Assembly (NCBI RefSeq): GCF_042680805.1
Contig: NZ_JBHUEM010000054.1
Location: forward strand, 124,001-188,000
Direction of reading: 5' to 3'
Source of the DNA: Bacillus_CJ salitolerans
GTDB lineage: Bacteria > Bacillota > Bacilli > Bacillales > SA4
DNA: 64,000 nucleotides
The notes under the pieces were generated by a model. It was not told the origin of the DNA, did not search any database, and saw only the letters and a list, made by a program, of their open reading frames with translations. Position 1 is the stretch's first letter; each line of letters begins with the position of its first letter. A program made the position numbers and the translations under genes. Positions 8,572 through 17,285 of the stretch are shown one piece after another.

Positions 8572-9078
8572 GTGAAGACAATAAAGAAAATATTACTTGT
8601 AATAACATTTGCTATGCTATTAGCTGGTTGTTCAACGACAGAAGAAGTATTGAAGGAAGTAGAGAACATTGCAGAAAAGGAATTTGCTGAAAGTCCAAAA
8701 GGAGTTAACGCGGAGACAAGCAGCTTTTCTTACTATATCCCAGGATCAATGAAGGTCAATAATGAAATTAATCATAATATTATACTTAAAGAAGGAAAAC
8801 AAACTTATATTTTGTTTGTAAACACATTGGAAAAACAGAATAGCCGGGTTATTTATGAGACAACCCTTTCAACTGAAGAGGGATATCTTTTGAATCAAAC
8901 ATTTGAAGGGGAAGAACGATTTGGATTTGTTCAAGTGCTTCAAATTGATAAAAAGCTTTATGAAGTAACAGTAGGAATTGGTGGTGTCAAGATCACCACG
9001 GAGACAAAACAAAGAGATATTATCAAGAGTACAGAATCGATGATGCGGATTGCAAACTCTGTTCGATATAAACCCTAG
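8572..9078 (+). CDS. Putative lipoprotein, function unknown
   Basis: 168-residue protein with a clear type II signal peptide: a KTIKK basic start, the hydrophobic LLVITFAMLLAG, and lipobox LLAGC (Cys at about residue 20), so it is probably anchored to the outer face of the membrane. The mature part has no motif I recognise; it starts with an acidic Glu-rich linker and continues as a likely beta-sheet domain. GTG start 5 bases after AAGGAGGTTC. I know of no counterpart at this position in B. subtilis. Confidence 0.75.
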   Translation: MKTIKKILLVITFAMLLAGCSTTEEVLKEVENIAEKEFAESPKGVNAETSSFSYYIPGSMKVNNEINHNIILKEGKQTYILFVNTLEKQNSRVIYETTLSTEEGYLLNQTFEGEERFGFVQVLQIDKKLYEVTVGIGGVKITTETKQRDIIKSTESMMRIANSVRYKP

Positions 9079-9097
9079 AAATAGGGTTTTATTTTAA
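9070..9097 (+). terminator. Terminator overlapping the lipoprotein stop codon
   Basis: AAACCCTA / TAGGGTTTT stem with a GAAA loop. The stem includes the TAG stop and is followed by T-rich sequence. Confidence 0.75.
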
Positions 9098-9206
9098 TTG
9101 GAAATGTAATGTATGTTGAGAGGAGCAAGAATCTGTTATTTTTGTGTTCTATCTTTTGGAGCTTTATAATGAAAAAAGTACATAACTATATGGGAGGATG
9201 TCATTT

Positions 9207-9518
9207 ATGTTAAAACTTGAAAGCATGCAGCAATATCAAGAGGTTGTACAAAATGGAAAAACAGTCCTAATGTTTTCAGCTGATTGGTGTCCTGATTGTA
9301 GAGTCATTGAGCCTATTCTACCTGAAGTTGAAGAAGCATTTTCGGACTATACGTTTTATTATGTAGATCGGGATCAATTTATTGATCTTTGTGCGGAATT
9401 AGAAGTGTATGGCATTCCAAGTTTTCTTGCATATGAAAAAGGCAAAGAAATAGGTCGATTTGTAAGTAAGGATCGGAAAACAAAAGAAGAAATAGAGCAG
9501 TTCTTACATTCTTTATAA
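9207..9518 (+). CDS. ytpP: YtpP, thioredoxin-like protein
   Basis: 103-residue thioredoxin-fold protein with active site WCPDC at about residue 27 and the cis-proline segment YGIPSF at about residue 70. The CPDC centre differs from the CGPC of classical thioredoxin, suggesting a specialised thiol-disulfide role in the cytoplasm. The upstream ATG at 9198 touches the GGGAGG site; ATG 9207 has 9-base spacing. It is first gene of a ytpPQR unit with short gaps. Confidence 0.86.
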   Translation: MLKLESMQQYQEVVQNGKTVLMFSADWCPDCRVIEPILPEVEEAFSDYTFYYVDRDQFIDLCAELEVYGIPSFLAYEKGKEIGRFVSKDRKTKEEIEQFLHSL

Positions 9519-9557
9519 AATCGGAATGTAAGGGTATAGCCTAAAGGAGTGATGGAT

Positions 9558-10361
9558 GTGAAAATGACTAGTAAAAAGATGAGAGATATTCTTCAAGCTC
9601 GACTTCAACATCCAGCCTGGTCGCTTCAATATGATACCAAAAAAGATACTTTGCGTGTCTTTGATACTGAATCAAAGACAGGAGTGACAGTGTCATTACC
9701 AGGTATCATTAATAAATGGGAAGAACAAAAAGATCAAGCGGTAGACGAGGTTGTATATTACATAGAAGAATCATTAAAAGCAACGAAGAAAAATCACCAA
9801 CTAGAAGGTAAGGAAAATAAAATATATCCAGTTATAAGATCTACTTCCTTCCCAATGGAAACAAAGGATGGAAAGAAGCTACTTACAGATGAACATACAG
9901 CCGAAACAAGAATCTACTATGCAGTTGACCTTGGAACAACCTATAAGCTTATTGATGAGGAACTATTAGTAGCCCAAGCCTGGAGTCCTGAGCGGGTTAA
10001 GGAAATCGCTAAATTTAATGTACGTTCCTTGCCAATTCAAGTGAAACAGGATGTGGTTGCTGACAATGTGTTTTACTTTTTCAATACGAATGATGGATAT
10101 GACGCTAGTCGAATCTTACATGAGCCATTACTTGAAAAATATCACAAAGAGAAAATGGGAGATTTAGCAGTAGCTGTCCCTCATCAAGATGTTTTAATTA
10201 TTGCGGACATTCGAAATGAAACAGGTTATGATATACTCGCCCAGATGACGATGAGCTTTTTTACAAACGGTCTAGTTCCTATTACAGCTCTATCATTCTT
10301 ATATGAAGACGGTGAATTAGAGCCAATATTTATTCTCGGAAAAAATAAGCGAAAGTCATGA
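9558..10361 (+). CDS. ytpQ: YtpQ, DUF1444 family protein
   Basis: 267-residue conserved cytoplasmic protein of DUF1444, function unknown. Recognisable blocks are VIRSTSFP, HTAETRIYYAVDLG, ARFNVRSLP-like KFNVRSLP, NDGYDASRIL and IADIRNETGYDILAQM. Three in-frame starts (GTG 9549, ATG 9552, GTG 9558) lie close together. GTG 9558 (MKMTSKK) is 8 bases after AAAGGAG and matches the B. subtilis N-terminus. Confidence 0.85.
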   Translation: MKMTSKKMRDILQARLQHPAWSLQYDTKKDTLRVFDTESKTGVTVSLPGIINKWEEQKDQAVDEVVYYIEESLKATKKNHQLEGKENKIYPVIRSTSFPMETKDGKKLLTDEHTAETRIYYAVDLGTTYKLIDEELLVAQAWSPERVKEIAKFNVRSLPIQVKQDVVADNVFYFFNTNDGYDASRILHEPLLEKYHKEKMGDLAVAVPHQDVLIIADIRNETGYDILAQMTMSFFTNGLVPITALSFLYEDGELEPIFILGKNKRKS

Positions 10362-10377
10362 AAGGGGATGAGAAATG

Positions 10378-10986
10378 ATGAATATTTTCTATAATAAACA
10401 AGGGATTGGCGACATACTTTTACTATCACTGAAAGATTTACCTAGGGAAAAGAAACGATTCGACCGAAAAGGAAACGTTGCAAGGATTTATAACCAAGAT
10501 ACAAATGAAACAGTAGGCTATAATATTTTTAGTGTATCGGACTATTTGAATGTGGAAGAGTCAGGTTCAGTTACTCTTTCAAAAGAATTAATCGAAAATA
10601 TTCAAACAATATTGAATCAAAATGGCTACGACGAAAAACTAAATGTAGACCTCTCTCCGAAATTTGTAGTCGGATATATAAAGGAAAAAGTCAAGCATCC
10701 AAATGCTGATAAATTAAGTGTTTGTACAGTTGACATTGGGAATGAGATCTTACAAATTGTTTGTGGTGCCCCAAATGTTGGCTCTGGCCAGAAGGTAGTC
10801 GTAGCAAAAGTAGGAGCCGTAATGCCAAGCGGGTTGGTAATCAAAGATGCAGAGTTAAGAGGAGTCGCTTCTTCGGGAATGATTTGCTCTGCACGAGAGC
10901 TAGACTTACCTAATGCCCCTCAGGAAAAAGGAATTCTAGTTTTATCTGATGAATATGAAGCTGGTCAAGCTTTTTTTGAAGTTTAA
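10378..10986 (+). CDS. ytpR: YtpR, tRNA-binding (OB-fold) domain protein
   Basis: 202-residue protein with an N-terminal DUF4479 region (about residues 1-90) and a C-terminal EMAP/PheT-type tRNA-binding OB fold: VGYIKEKVKHPNADKLSVC, IVCGAPNVGSGQKVVVAKVG, LRGVASSGMICSARELDLP. It resembles the N-terminal domain of PheT and is thought to bind RNA. ATG 10375 directly precedes 10378; the second gives the family N-terminus MNIFYNK. Follows ytpQ by 13-16 bases. Confidence 0.88.
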   Translation: MNIFYNKQGIGDILLLSLKDLPREKKRFDRKGNVARIYNQDTNETVGYNIFSVSDYLNVEESGSVTLSKELIENIQTILNQNGYDEKLNVDLSPKFVVGYIKEKVKHPNADKLSVCTVDIGNEILQIVCGAPNVGSGQKVVVAKVGAVMPSGLVIKDAELRGVASSGMICSARELDLPNAPQEKGILVLSDEYEAGQAFFEV

Positions 10987-11000
10987 TAACGTATTTCGTT

Positions 11001-11208
11001 TACTTTAGTAATCCAGCCAAGATGAATTGCAATGATTCCTTACTTACAATTTCAACCTTATCGAGGTCCAATTACACGCGCCGAAAATATGAGAAAACTA
11101 CCTTTTTTTCACCTGTGGATCTAGGATGAGGTCAGCCAGGCGTTGCAACTGGACGTTGCGATTATAGATTGATATCCAAATTAGCAGGGTGCTCCGAGCC
11201 TTTTGTTC
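11001..11208 (+). repeat. Family-1 modular intergenic repeat, copy R3 (degenerate)
   Basis: Diverged copy between ytpR and sftA. The 5' part keeps CAGCCAAGATGAATTGCAATG with an inverted CATT-rich arm and TCGAGG. The middle is rearranged, with its own hairpin around CAGGCGTTGCAACTGGACGTTGCG. The 3' end keeps GGGTGCTCCGAGCCTTTTGTTC. The variable hairpin is lost. Confidence 0.65.
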
Positions 11209-11210
11209 AG

Positions 11211-11242
11211 GAACCACTAGATCTAGTGGTTCTTTTAATTTT
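11211..11242 (+). terminator. Intrinsic terminator of ytpPQR
   Basis: GAACCACTAGA / TCTAGTGGTTC is a perfect palindrome followed by TTTTAATTTT. It lies just after repeat R3, so the repeat is inside the transcript. Confidence 0.8.
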
Positions 11243-11307
11243 AAATCCCCAAAATGATGAAATACTGATAAAATAGAAGGATACTAGTATTTTGAAAGAG
11301 TGGTAAC

Positions 11308-13524
11308 ATGTTTAAATATATTAAAAGAATGGTTAACTTTTTAACTGGAGATGAAACAAAAGAACAACCGAAGGTCGAGGAGTCACCTAATTCGAATTAC
11401 AACGCGGAGGTTAAAGCACGAGTTGTCTTTCAATATCCGAAAGGGAATTTTAGATTTCCATTAATCCCTGACAATCAGAGGGTTGAAGCTAGGAAGGCCA
11501 AAAGCAAACCCAATCAATCGAAACCTGTTCCAATGAACGTAAAGAAAACTGAAAAAACTCAACGGAAAATACAACCGAAAGCTCAATTCAAATCAACTGA
11601 GGTTCCTTCACCTATATATGGTTTTCGAGAAAGAGACACCTCTAAAGATGTAGTTGAGTTTGAGCTCATTCCTGAATTTAGGACTAGCTTTGACACTCCT
11701 GCATTTGCTAAAGATTTTGAAGAGAATGTTGTCATGCAAGAAGCAATTATTGATATTGAGCAAGTCGAATTACCATCAGACGAAATAAAAGTAGAAATCA
11801 TGAGTGAGGATAGTGCAGTAGTTAGAGAAAACATAGATTTATATGATGATCAAAACAAAGATAAAAAATCAGCTTATGTGTCTGAAGTAGCAAAAGAGCA
11901 ATATCAACCAGAAGTAGAAGAGACAGCCTCATCAATTGAAGAGCCTTTAATGAACGAAAGTGTGAGTCAAGAACCCCAAGCAGCTGATACGACACAGGCG
12001 TCACGGCATTACGTCCCTTTTAACGTTGTGATGCTTAAACAGGACCGTCAAAAGCTTGAAGAGAAAAAGAAGCTTGAAGAAACGAGTTCAGGCTATCATT
12101 TTCCCCCTCTACACTTTTTAACAGTACCACGTATCGATATAGGAAAGGATGAGGGGTGGTTAAGAGAGCAACAGGAATTACTAGATTCAACATTGGAGAA
12201 TTTTAGTGTAAAGGCCAAGGTAGTGAATGTTACTCAAGGCCCATCTGTCACAAGGTATGAAGTTCATCCAGAGCCTGGCGTGAAAGTGAATAAAATTACA
12301 AATTTAACTGATGACTTGAAGTTAGCCCTTTCGGCTAAGGATATAAGGATGGAAGCTCCAATTCCAGGGAAAAACACAATCGGAATTGAAGTCCCAAATA
12401 AAAACAGCAAGCCAGTGTTTATAAGTGAAATTATTAATAGCCCGACGTTTCGAAACAATCCGTCTCCTCTGACGGTTGCTTTAGGTTTAGATATTTCTGG
12501 TGCTCCAATTGTGACCGATTTGAAGAAGATGCCACATGGACTTATCGCCGGAGCAACAGGGTCTGGTAAGAGTGTATGTATTAATGCTATGTTAGTTAGT
12601 TTGTTATACAAGGCCTCTCCTCATGAGGTAAAGCTGTTACTTATTGATCCCAAAATGGTAGAGCTAGCACCATATAATGATATACCTCACTTAGTGAGTC
12701 CTGTTATAACAGATGTGAAAGCTGCAACCGCGGCGTTAAAATGGGCAGTGGAGGAAATGGAAAGACGATATGAGCGATTTGTCCATTCCGGTGTTCGTGA
12801 TATTACTAGGTATAATGAGTTGGTTAAAGAGCACAATGATCCTTCAGGTGAAATGCCGTATCTTGTTATCGTCATTGATGAGCTAGCAGATCTTATGATG
12901 GTTGCTCCAGGTGAGGTAGAGGAATCTATCTGCCGTATTGCTCAAAAAGCTCGTGCGTGTGGAATTCATTTGTTACTTGCTACTCAAAGGCCGTCTGTTG
13001 ATGTTATTACGGGTTTGATTAAGGCAAATATCCCGACCCGTATTGCTTTTTCGGTCTCATCACAAGTTGATTCGAGGACCATCGTTGATGCAAGTGGTGC
13101 TGAGAAGTTACTAGGGAAAGGTGATATGTTATTTCTTGAAAACGGTGCCTCAAAACCTGTTCGACTACAAGGGAATTTCGTATCCGATGACGAAATTGAA
13201 AAGATTGTATCGCATGTTAAACACCAAGTAAAACCACAGTACTTATTTGAACAGCAAGAGCTTATTGCAAAATCAAGCATTACCCAAGAGGAAGATGAGT
13301 TGTTTTATGAGGCTTGTGAATTTGTCATCGATCAAGGCGGAGCATCCTCTTCTAGTCTTCAAAGAAGATTTAGAATTGGCTACAATCGAGCTGCTCGTTT
13401 AATGGAAATGATGGAGGAGCAAGGTATTGTTTCCGAGCAAAAAGGGAGTAAGCCACGTGATGTACTAATAACAGAAAATCAACTACAAGAGCTAAATGAA
13501 CAAAGTAAAGCTAGTTTGACATAG
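11308..13524 (+). CDS. sftA: SftA, FtsK/SpoIIIE-family DNA translocase
   Basis: Soluble septum-associated DNA translocase that clears DNA from the division site before closure. It has 738 residues against about 950 in B. subtilis SftA; the difference lies in the disordered, Glu/Lys/Gln-rich N-terminal linker (about 20-260). There is no transmembrane segment. Seen: the alpha/beta motor from about 290, Walker A GATGSGKS (about 413), Walker B VIVIDELADL (about 518), LLATQRPSVDVITG, and the C-terminal gamma winged helix (about 660-730) with FRIGYNRAARLMEMMEE. The ribosome site is weak (AGAGTGG). Confidence 0.93.
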   Translation: MFKYIKRMVNFLTGDETKEQPKVEESPNSNYNAEVKARVVFQYPKGNFRFPLIPDNQRVEARKAKSKPNQSKPVPMNVKKTEKTQRKIQPKAQFKSTEVPSPIYGFRERDTSKDVVEFELIPEFRTSFDTPAFAKDFEENVVMQEAIIDIEQVELPSDEIKVEIMSEDSAVVRENIDLYDDQNKDKKSAYVSEVAKEQYQPEVEETASSIEEPLMNESVSQEPQAADTTQASRHYVPFNVVMLKQDRQKLEEKKKLEETSSGYHFPPLHFLTVPRIDIGKDEGWLREQQELLDSTLENFSVKAKVVNVTQGPSVTRYEVHPEPGVKVNKITNLTDDLKLALSAKDIRMEAPIPGKNTIGIEVPNKNSKPVFISEIINSPTFRNNPSPLTVALGLDISGAPIVTDLKKMPHGLIAGATGSGKSVCINAMLVSLLYKASPHEVKLLLIDPKMVELAPYNDIPHLVSPVITDVKAATAALKWAVEEMERRYERFVHSGVRDITRYNELVKEHNDPSGEMPYLVIVIDELADLMMVAPGEVEESICRIAQKARACGIHLLLATQRPSVDVITGLIKANIPTRIAFSVSSQVDSRTIVDASGAEKLLGKGDMLFLENGASKPVRLQGNFVSDDEIEKIVSHVKHQVKPQYLFEQQELIAKSSITQEEDELFYEACEFVIDQGGASSSSLQRRFRIGYNRAARLMEMMEEQGIVSEQKGSKPRDVLITENQLQELNEQSKASLT

Positions 13525-13622
13525 TCTAATTTGTGAAATGGAACCTAGTTGTATAAAATACAAGTAGGCTATGATAATTAGTAACGATACTTGACATAGT
13601 ACAGATAGATAGGGGTCAAACT

Positions 13623-14720
13623 ATGAAAGAAATTGAATTAAAACTTCAAGGGAAAATCAAACGTCTCACGAACAAAACCTTTAAGTTTGATGAGCGAATA
13701 AAAGATGGCTGGTTTTCAGCTGTATATTTTCTAAAAACAAAAGAAATTATCAAAAAATATAAGCCTAATAACACCGTTACAATGCAATTCTTTCAAAAGC
13801 AACATGGTGTTTTGTGTGGAACAGATGAAGTAATCGCACTTGTTAAAACATTCGCCGAGCATCCTGAAGAATTAGAAATTCATTCACTCAAGGATGGGGA
13901 TAAGATTACTCCTTTTGAAACGGTTTTAACAATAAAAGGACCTTATCAATATTTCGGTTACCTAGAGGGAATTATAGATGGGATTCTAGCTAGACGTACT
14001 TCTGTAGCAACTAATGTTTATAATGTGATGAAAGCTGCGAGTATTAGCGGAGTCCAAAAGCCCGTAATTTTCATGGGGGACCGTGATGATCACTTCACCC
14101 AGCAAGCTGGGGATGGGTATGCAGCCTATATTGGTGGCTCTAAAGCACAAGCCACTCATGCAATGAATGAATGGTGGGGAAAAAAGGGAATGGGTACAAT
14201 GCCACATGCACTCATTCAATTATTTGATGGTGATGTAGTGGCAGCAGCTAAGGCTTACCATGAAATGTTTCCCGAGGATGAGTTAATTGTTCTTGTTGAT
14301 TATAACAATGATGTCGTGATAGACGCACTAAAGGTAGCACATGAATTCGGTGAAAAGTTAAAGGCTGTTCGCATTGATACATCTCGAACAATGATTGACC
14401 AATATTTTGTTAGACACCCAGAAGTATTAGGAACATTTGATCCGCGAGGAGTGAATGCCCCTTTAGTATTTGCCTTGAGAAATGCTTTGGATCAAGAAGG
14501 TTTCGAGCATGTTAAGATTGTCGTCAGTGGTGGATTTAATGAAAAGAGAATCCATGAGTTTGAGGAGCAACAAGTTCCGGTAGATATGTACGGGGTAGGA
14601 AGTAGCCTATTAAAAATTAATATTGGTTTTACTGGTGACAATGTTGAATTAAACGGAGAGCCTTGTGCAAAGGCCGGCAGACGATTAAGACCAAATCCAA
14701 GGCTTGAAAAAGTTGAATAG
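13623..14720 (+). CDS. Compact nicotinate phosphoribosyltransferase family protein
   Basis: 365-residue phosphoribosyltransferase of the NAPRTase type II fold, shorter than the roughly 490-residue PncB (YueK) of B. subtilis. The expected reaction is nicotinate + PRPP to nicotinate mononucleotide in NAD salvage. Seen: MGDRDDHFTQQAGDGYAA, SKAQATHAMNEWW, MPHALIQLF, and the phosphate-binding IVVSGGFNEKRI and YGVGSSL. ATG follows AGGGG. It sits between sftA and murC, a place I associate with other Bacillus rather than B. subtilis. A quinolinate-type substrate cannot be excluded by eye. Confidence 0.82.
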   Translation: MKEIELKLQGKIKRLTNKTFKFDERIKDGWFSAVYFLKTKEIIKKYKPNNTVTMQFFQKQHGVLCGTDEVIALVKTFAEHPEELEIHSLKDGDKITPFETVLTIKGPYQYFGYLEGIIDGILARRTSVATNVYNVMKAASISGVQKPVIFMGDRDDHFTQQAGDGYAAYIGGSKAQATHAMNEWWGKKGMGTMPHALIQLFDGDVVAAAKAYHEMFPEDELIVLVDYNNDVVIDALKVAHEFGEKLKAVRIDTSRTMIDQYFVRHPEVLGTFDPRGVNAPLVFALRNALDQEGFEHVKIVVSGGFNEKRIHEFEEQQVPVDMYGVGSSLLKINIGFTGDNVELNGEPCAKAGRRLRPNPRLEKVE

Positions 14721-14744
14721 AAAAATAAAATAGCTTAAGTTGTA

Positions 14745-14780
14745 AAAAACTGATAGAAATCACTATCAGTTTCTCTATTT
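14745..14780 (+). terminator. Terminator after the nicotinate phosphoribosyltransferase gene
   Basis: AAACTGATAG / CTATCAGTTT stem, 6-nt loop, followed by a short T-rich tail. Confidence 0.7.
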
Positions 14781-14870
14781 TAAAATCGCTTGTTGAAACC
14801 TTGATGAAAAAGCTTAATTTATTTATAGGTAGTGGCCCATTTTTAGATGGGTGTATTATCAATGGAACAA

Positions 14871-14879
14871 TGCTATAAT
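14871..14879 (+). promoter_or_regulatory. Predicted extended -10 promoter of murC
   Basis: TGCTATAAT (extended -10) with no good -35. It implies a leader of about 115 bases holding a hairpin CTAGATTT (14909-14916) / AAATCTAG (14928-14935). Confidence 0.45.
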
Positions 14880-15001
14880 AATGTTGTGTTTTTTACATAC
14901 GAATATCCCTAGATTTAGGACAATCGCAAATCTAGATGAACGTCATATACTGTCTTACAGATAGGCCGCTCGAATTGATTTAGGTATTGGAGGTTCATTA
15001 A

Positions 15002-16300
15002 ATGACAGTTTACCACTTTGTAGGAATTAAAGGATCTGGTATGAGTCCTTTAGCACAAGTACTTCACGACATGAACTATGAAGTACAAGGTTCAGATGTG
15101 GAAAAGTACTTTTTTACGCAAGCAGCCTTAGAAGAACGAGGAATCTCGATTCTCCCTTTTAATCGTGAGAATATTCATTCCGGATTGACTGTAATAGCTG
15201 GAAACGCATATCCTGACAGTCATGAAGAAATAGATGAAGCATATAAACAAAATATACCTGTTATTCGTTATCATAAATTTCTTGGGGAATTTATGCAGAA
15301 ATTCACGAGCGTTGCCATAACTGGTGCACACGGAAAAACCTCAACAACAGGATTAATGGCACATGTTGTATCTGGATCTGAACCAACTTCCTTCTTAATT
15401 GGGGATGGAACTGGAAAAGGTACACCTGATAGTAAATATTTTATCGTGGAGGCATGTGAATATCGTCGACATTTCCTAGCATATCATCCTGATTATTGTA
15501 TTATGACGAATATTGATTTTGATCATCCCGATTATTTTCGCGATATAGAAGATGTATTTGATGCCTTCCAACAATTGGCCCTACAAGTACAAAAAGGAAT
15601 TATAGCGTGTGGGGATGATGAACACCTACAAAAAATCCAAGCGAAAGTACCTGTAATATTCTACGGATTTGGGGAAGATAATGATTTTCAAGCACGTAAT
15701 ATTCAAAAATCTACATCTGGCACATCATTTGATGTATTCGTAAGAAATGATTATTATGCATCGTTTGAAATTCCTGCCTTTGGAAATCATAATATCTTAA
15801 ACTCACTAGCAGTAATTGCTCTATGCCATTATGAGAATATCCCAGCAGAAAATATCGCGGAACAACTGAAAACACATAAAGGTGTGAAACGGCGCTTTAC
15901 TGAAAAGCAAATGGGTCATCAGATATTAATAGATGACTATGCACACCACCCAACTGAAATTAAGGCAACGCTTGAGGCTGCAAATCAAAAGTATCCTGAC
16001 CGAGAGGTTGTCGCTATATTTCAGCCACATACCTTTACTCGTACACAAACATTTTTACAAGAATTCGCGGACAGCCTTGGACTTGCAGATAAAGTGTATC
16101 TTTGTGATATTTTCGGATCAGCACGAGAAAATCAAGGTGAACTGACCATTCAAGATTTACAAAATAAGATTGAACATTCAGCATTACTCACAGAAGAAAG
16201 TGTAGACATGTTGAAACAGCACACAAATGGCGTCCTCATCTTTATGGGAGCAGGAGACATACAGAAGTTTCAACAAGCATATGAAAAGACACTAGGATAG
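15002..16300 (+). CDS. murC: UDP-N-acetylmuramate--L-alanine ligase
   Basis: Cytoplasmic Mur ligase adding the first peptide-stem residue in peptidoglycan synthesis. It has 432 residues. Seen: N-terminal HFVGIKGSGMSPLA (UDP-binding loop), the ATP loop AITGAHGKTSTTG (about residue 103), the central VEACEYRRHF, NIDFDHPDYF, and the C-terminal KRRFTEKQ, DDYAHHPTEI and FQPHTFTRT. ATG is 8 bases after GGAGG. Its terminator was hit by an IS1182-type element just downstream. Confidence 0.96.
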   Translation: MTVYHFVGIKGSGMSPLAQVLHDMNYEVQGSDVEKYFFTQAALEERGISILPFNRENIHSGLTVIAGNAYPDSHEEIDEAYKQNIPVIRYHKFLGEFMQKFTSVAITGAHGKTSTTGLMAHVVSGSEPTSFLIGDGTGKGTPDSKYFIVEACEYRRHFLAYHPDYCIMTNIDFDHPDYFRDIEDVFDAFQQLALQVQKGIIACGDDEHLQKIQAKVPVIFYGFGEDNDFQARNIQKSTSGTSFDVFVRNDYYASFEIPAFGNHNILNSLAVIALCHYENIPAENIAEQLKTHKGVKRRFTEKQMGHQILIDDYAHHPTEIKATLEAANQKYPDREVVAIFQPHTFTRTQTFLQEFADSLGLADKVYLCDIFGSARENQGELTIQDLQNKIEHSALLTEESVDMLKQHTNGVLIFMGAGDIQKFQQAYEKTLG

Positions 16301-16309
16301 ATGATAAAA

Positions 16310-16332
16310 AAAGGCACTCGTTGGAGTGCCTT
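16310..16332 (+). terminator. murC terminator hairpin, left copy of a target duplication
   Basis: AAGGCACTC / GAGTGCCTT stem 10 bases after the murC stop. Its T-tract is only two bases because the mobile element starts directly after it; the second copy at 17261-17285 keeps TTTT. Confidence 0.75.
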
Positions 16333-16344
16333 CAGATTGTTGAC

Positions 16345-16382
16345 AAAAGGCATCCGAATGAGACCATATCGGATGCCTTTTT
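16345..16382. terminator. Hairpin at left end of the IS1182 relic
   Basis: AAAAGGCATCCGA / TCGGATGCCTTTTT stem with an 11-nt loop and T/A runs on both sides. It can end transposase transcription on the minus strand and can replace the damaged murC terminator on the plus strand. Confidence 0.7.
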
Positions 16383-16432
16383 GTATAATAGATGTTTTCG
16401 CGTATATTTTTCAGACCTCTAGTAGTTCTTTT

Positions 16433-17013
16433 TTAAACCATTTCTGGACTTTTCCATGTCCAGTTTGCCATCTTTTTAAGATTCATGGCAGCAAAAGTAA
16501 GCATCGCCTGCATCGACAATTTTTTAAGTCCCCTTAAAGTTGTCCAACGCATACCATGCTTTTCTTTTGCATCTGCGAAAACTCGCTCAATAGTTTCCTT
16601 TCGTTTTGCATATATCTCTTTGACTTCTTTTGTTTCTTCTTGATTAAATTTATCTGGTGGAATCGGATCTTTACCATTCTCTTCACGACTCTAATTAATG
16701 TCATTATGTAGACACTCTTGATAAGCACGAGTTTCTTTCCGCACAACTTTCTTTTCAAACTTTCTTTTATTAGCACTTGCCTTTACGTGTGTAGAATCAA
16801 CAAAGACGTGTTCGGGACTAATAAGTTTTTTATCAGCTGCTTCTTTTTAATATTCGATAAAAAATCTGTTCAAATAAGTTCGTATCCTTAAAGCGTCTTT
16901 CGTAATTTTGAACATGTCATATGCTGGTTTTTAGGATACGAATACTATGATAAAATTCCGCACTTCTCTACCTTCGGTTGGTTTCTCTGTATAGAGTTAT
17001 GTTTTGAAAGCAT
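16433..17013 (-). pseudogene. IS1182-family transposase remnant
   Basis: Pieces of one DDE transposase read in order on the minus strand. They start at ATG 17013 (MLSKHNSIQRNQ, after AGGTGAG). Next comes a fragment NYERRFKDTNLFEQIFYRIL, then a +1 frameshift, then EHVFVDSTHVKASANKRKF with one catalytic Asp. An in-frame TAG follows at about 16693, then SREENGKDPIPPDKFNQEE. The C-terminal ERVFADAKEKHGMRWTTLRG ends at TAA 16433. At least two internal deletions removed more than half of the roughly 480 codons, so it cannot make a functional transposase. Confidence 0.85.
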
Positions 17014-17091
17014 AATCTCACCTCAGGATTATTTCTATATATATTTTTAGACATTGAATAGTTAAAGAACAGACAGATTTTTATAATTCGA

Positions 17092-17212
17092 TTGTAGCGG
17101 AGTGGCACTCGACTCCTGCGGGAGTAGTGGGACAGGTGAGACCCCACAGGCGTTCACGCCGAGGAGGCTCACCGCCCACCCCGCGGAAAGCGAGTGCCAT
17201 GGAGCGAAAATC
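17092..17212. repeat. GC-rich Bacillaceae interspersed repeat nested in the IS relic
   Basis: About 120 bp, GC-rich against AT-rich surroundings. Its ends are inverted (GTGGCACTCG near 17102, CGAGTGCCAT near 17190), with internal ACTCCTGCGGGAG, GGTGAGACCCC, GCCGAGGAGGCTCACC and CCCGCGGAAAGCG. I recognise this as a very common non-coding repeat of Bacillus-type genomes. It lies between the transposase start and the right end of the IS. The open frame across it (17102-17362) is spurious. Confidence 0.8.
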
Positions 17213-17260
17213 ACCTTGTTTAAAATAAAAAAACTGTACTTGGAGTTTGTCTACAGTCTG

Positions 17261-17285
17261 AAAGGCACTCGTTGGAGTGCCTTTT
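17261..17285 (+). repeat. Right copy of the murC terminator hairpin (target duplication)
   Basis: Same 23 bases as 16310-16332 in the same orientation, here followed by TTTT. It marks the right edge of the IS insertion. Confidence 0.75.

Larger units (their letters stand above)
16333..17260. mobile_element. Decayed IS1182-type insertion sequence
   Basis: Bounded by imperfect terminal inverted repeats CAGATTGTTGACAAA (16333-16347) and, at the right end, TTTGTCTACAGTCTG (17246-17260), whose complement matches at 13 of 15 positions. Flanked by a direct duplication of the murC terminator hairpin. It contains a broken transposase (minus strand), its own terminator hairpin at the left, and a nested GC-rich repeat. 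An intact relative would be about 1.6 kb. Confidence 0.72.

Noticed and set aside
16301..16776. Two open frames (one on each strand) after murC
   Set aside because: They are pieces and shadows of the broken IS1182-type transposase; the true reading continues across frames on the minus strand.
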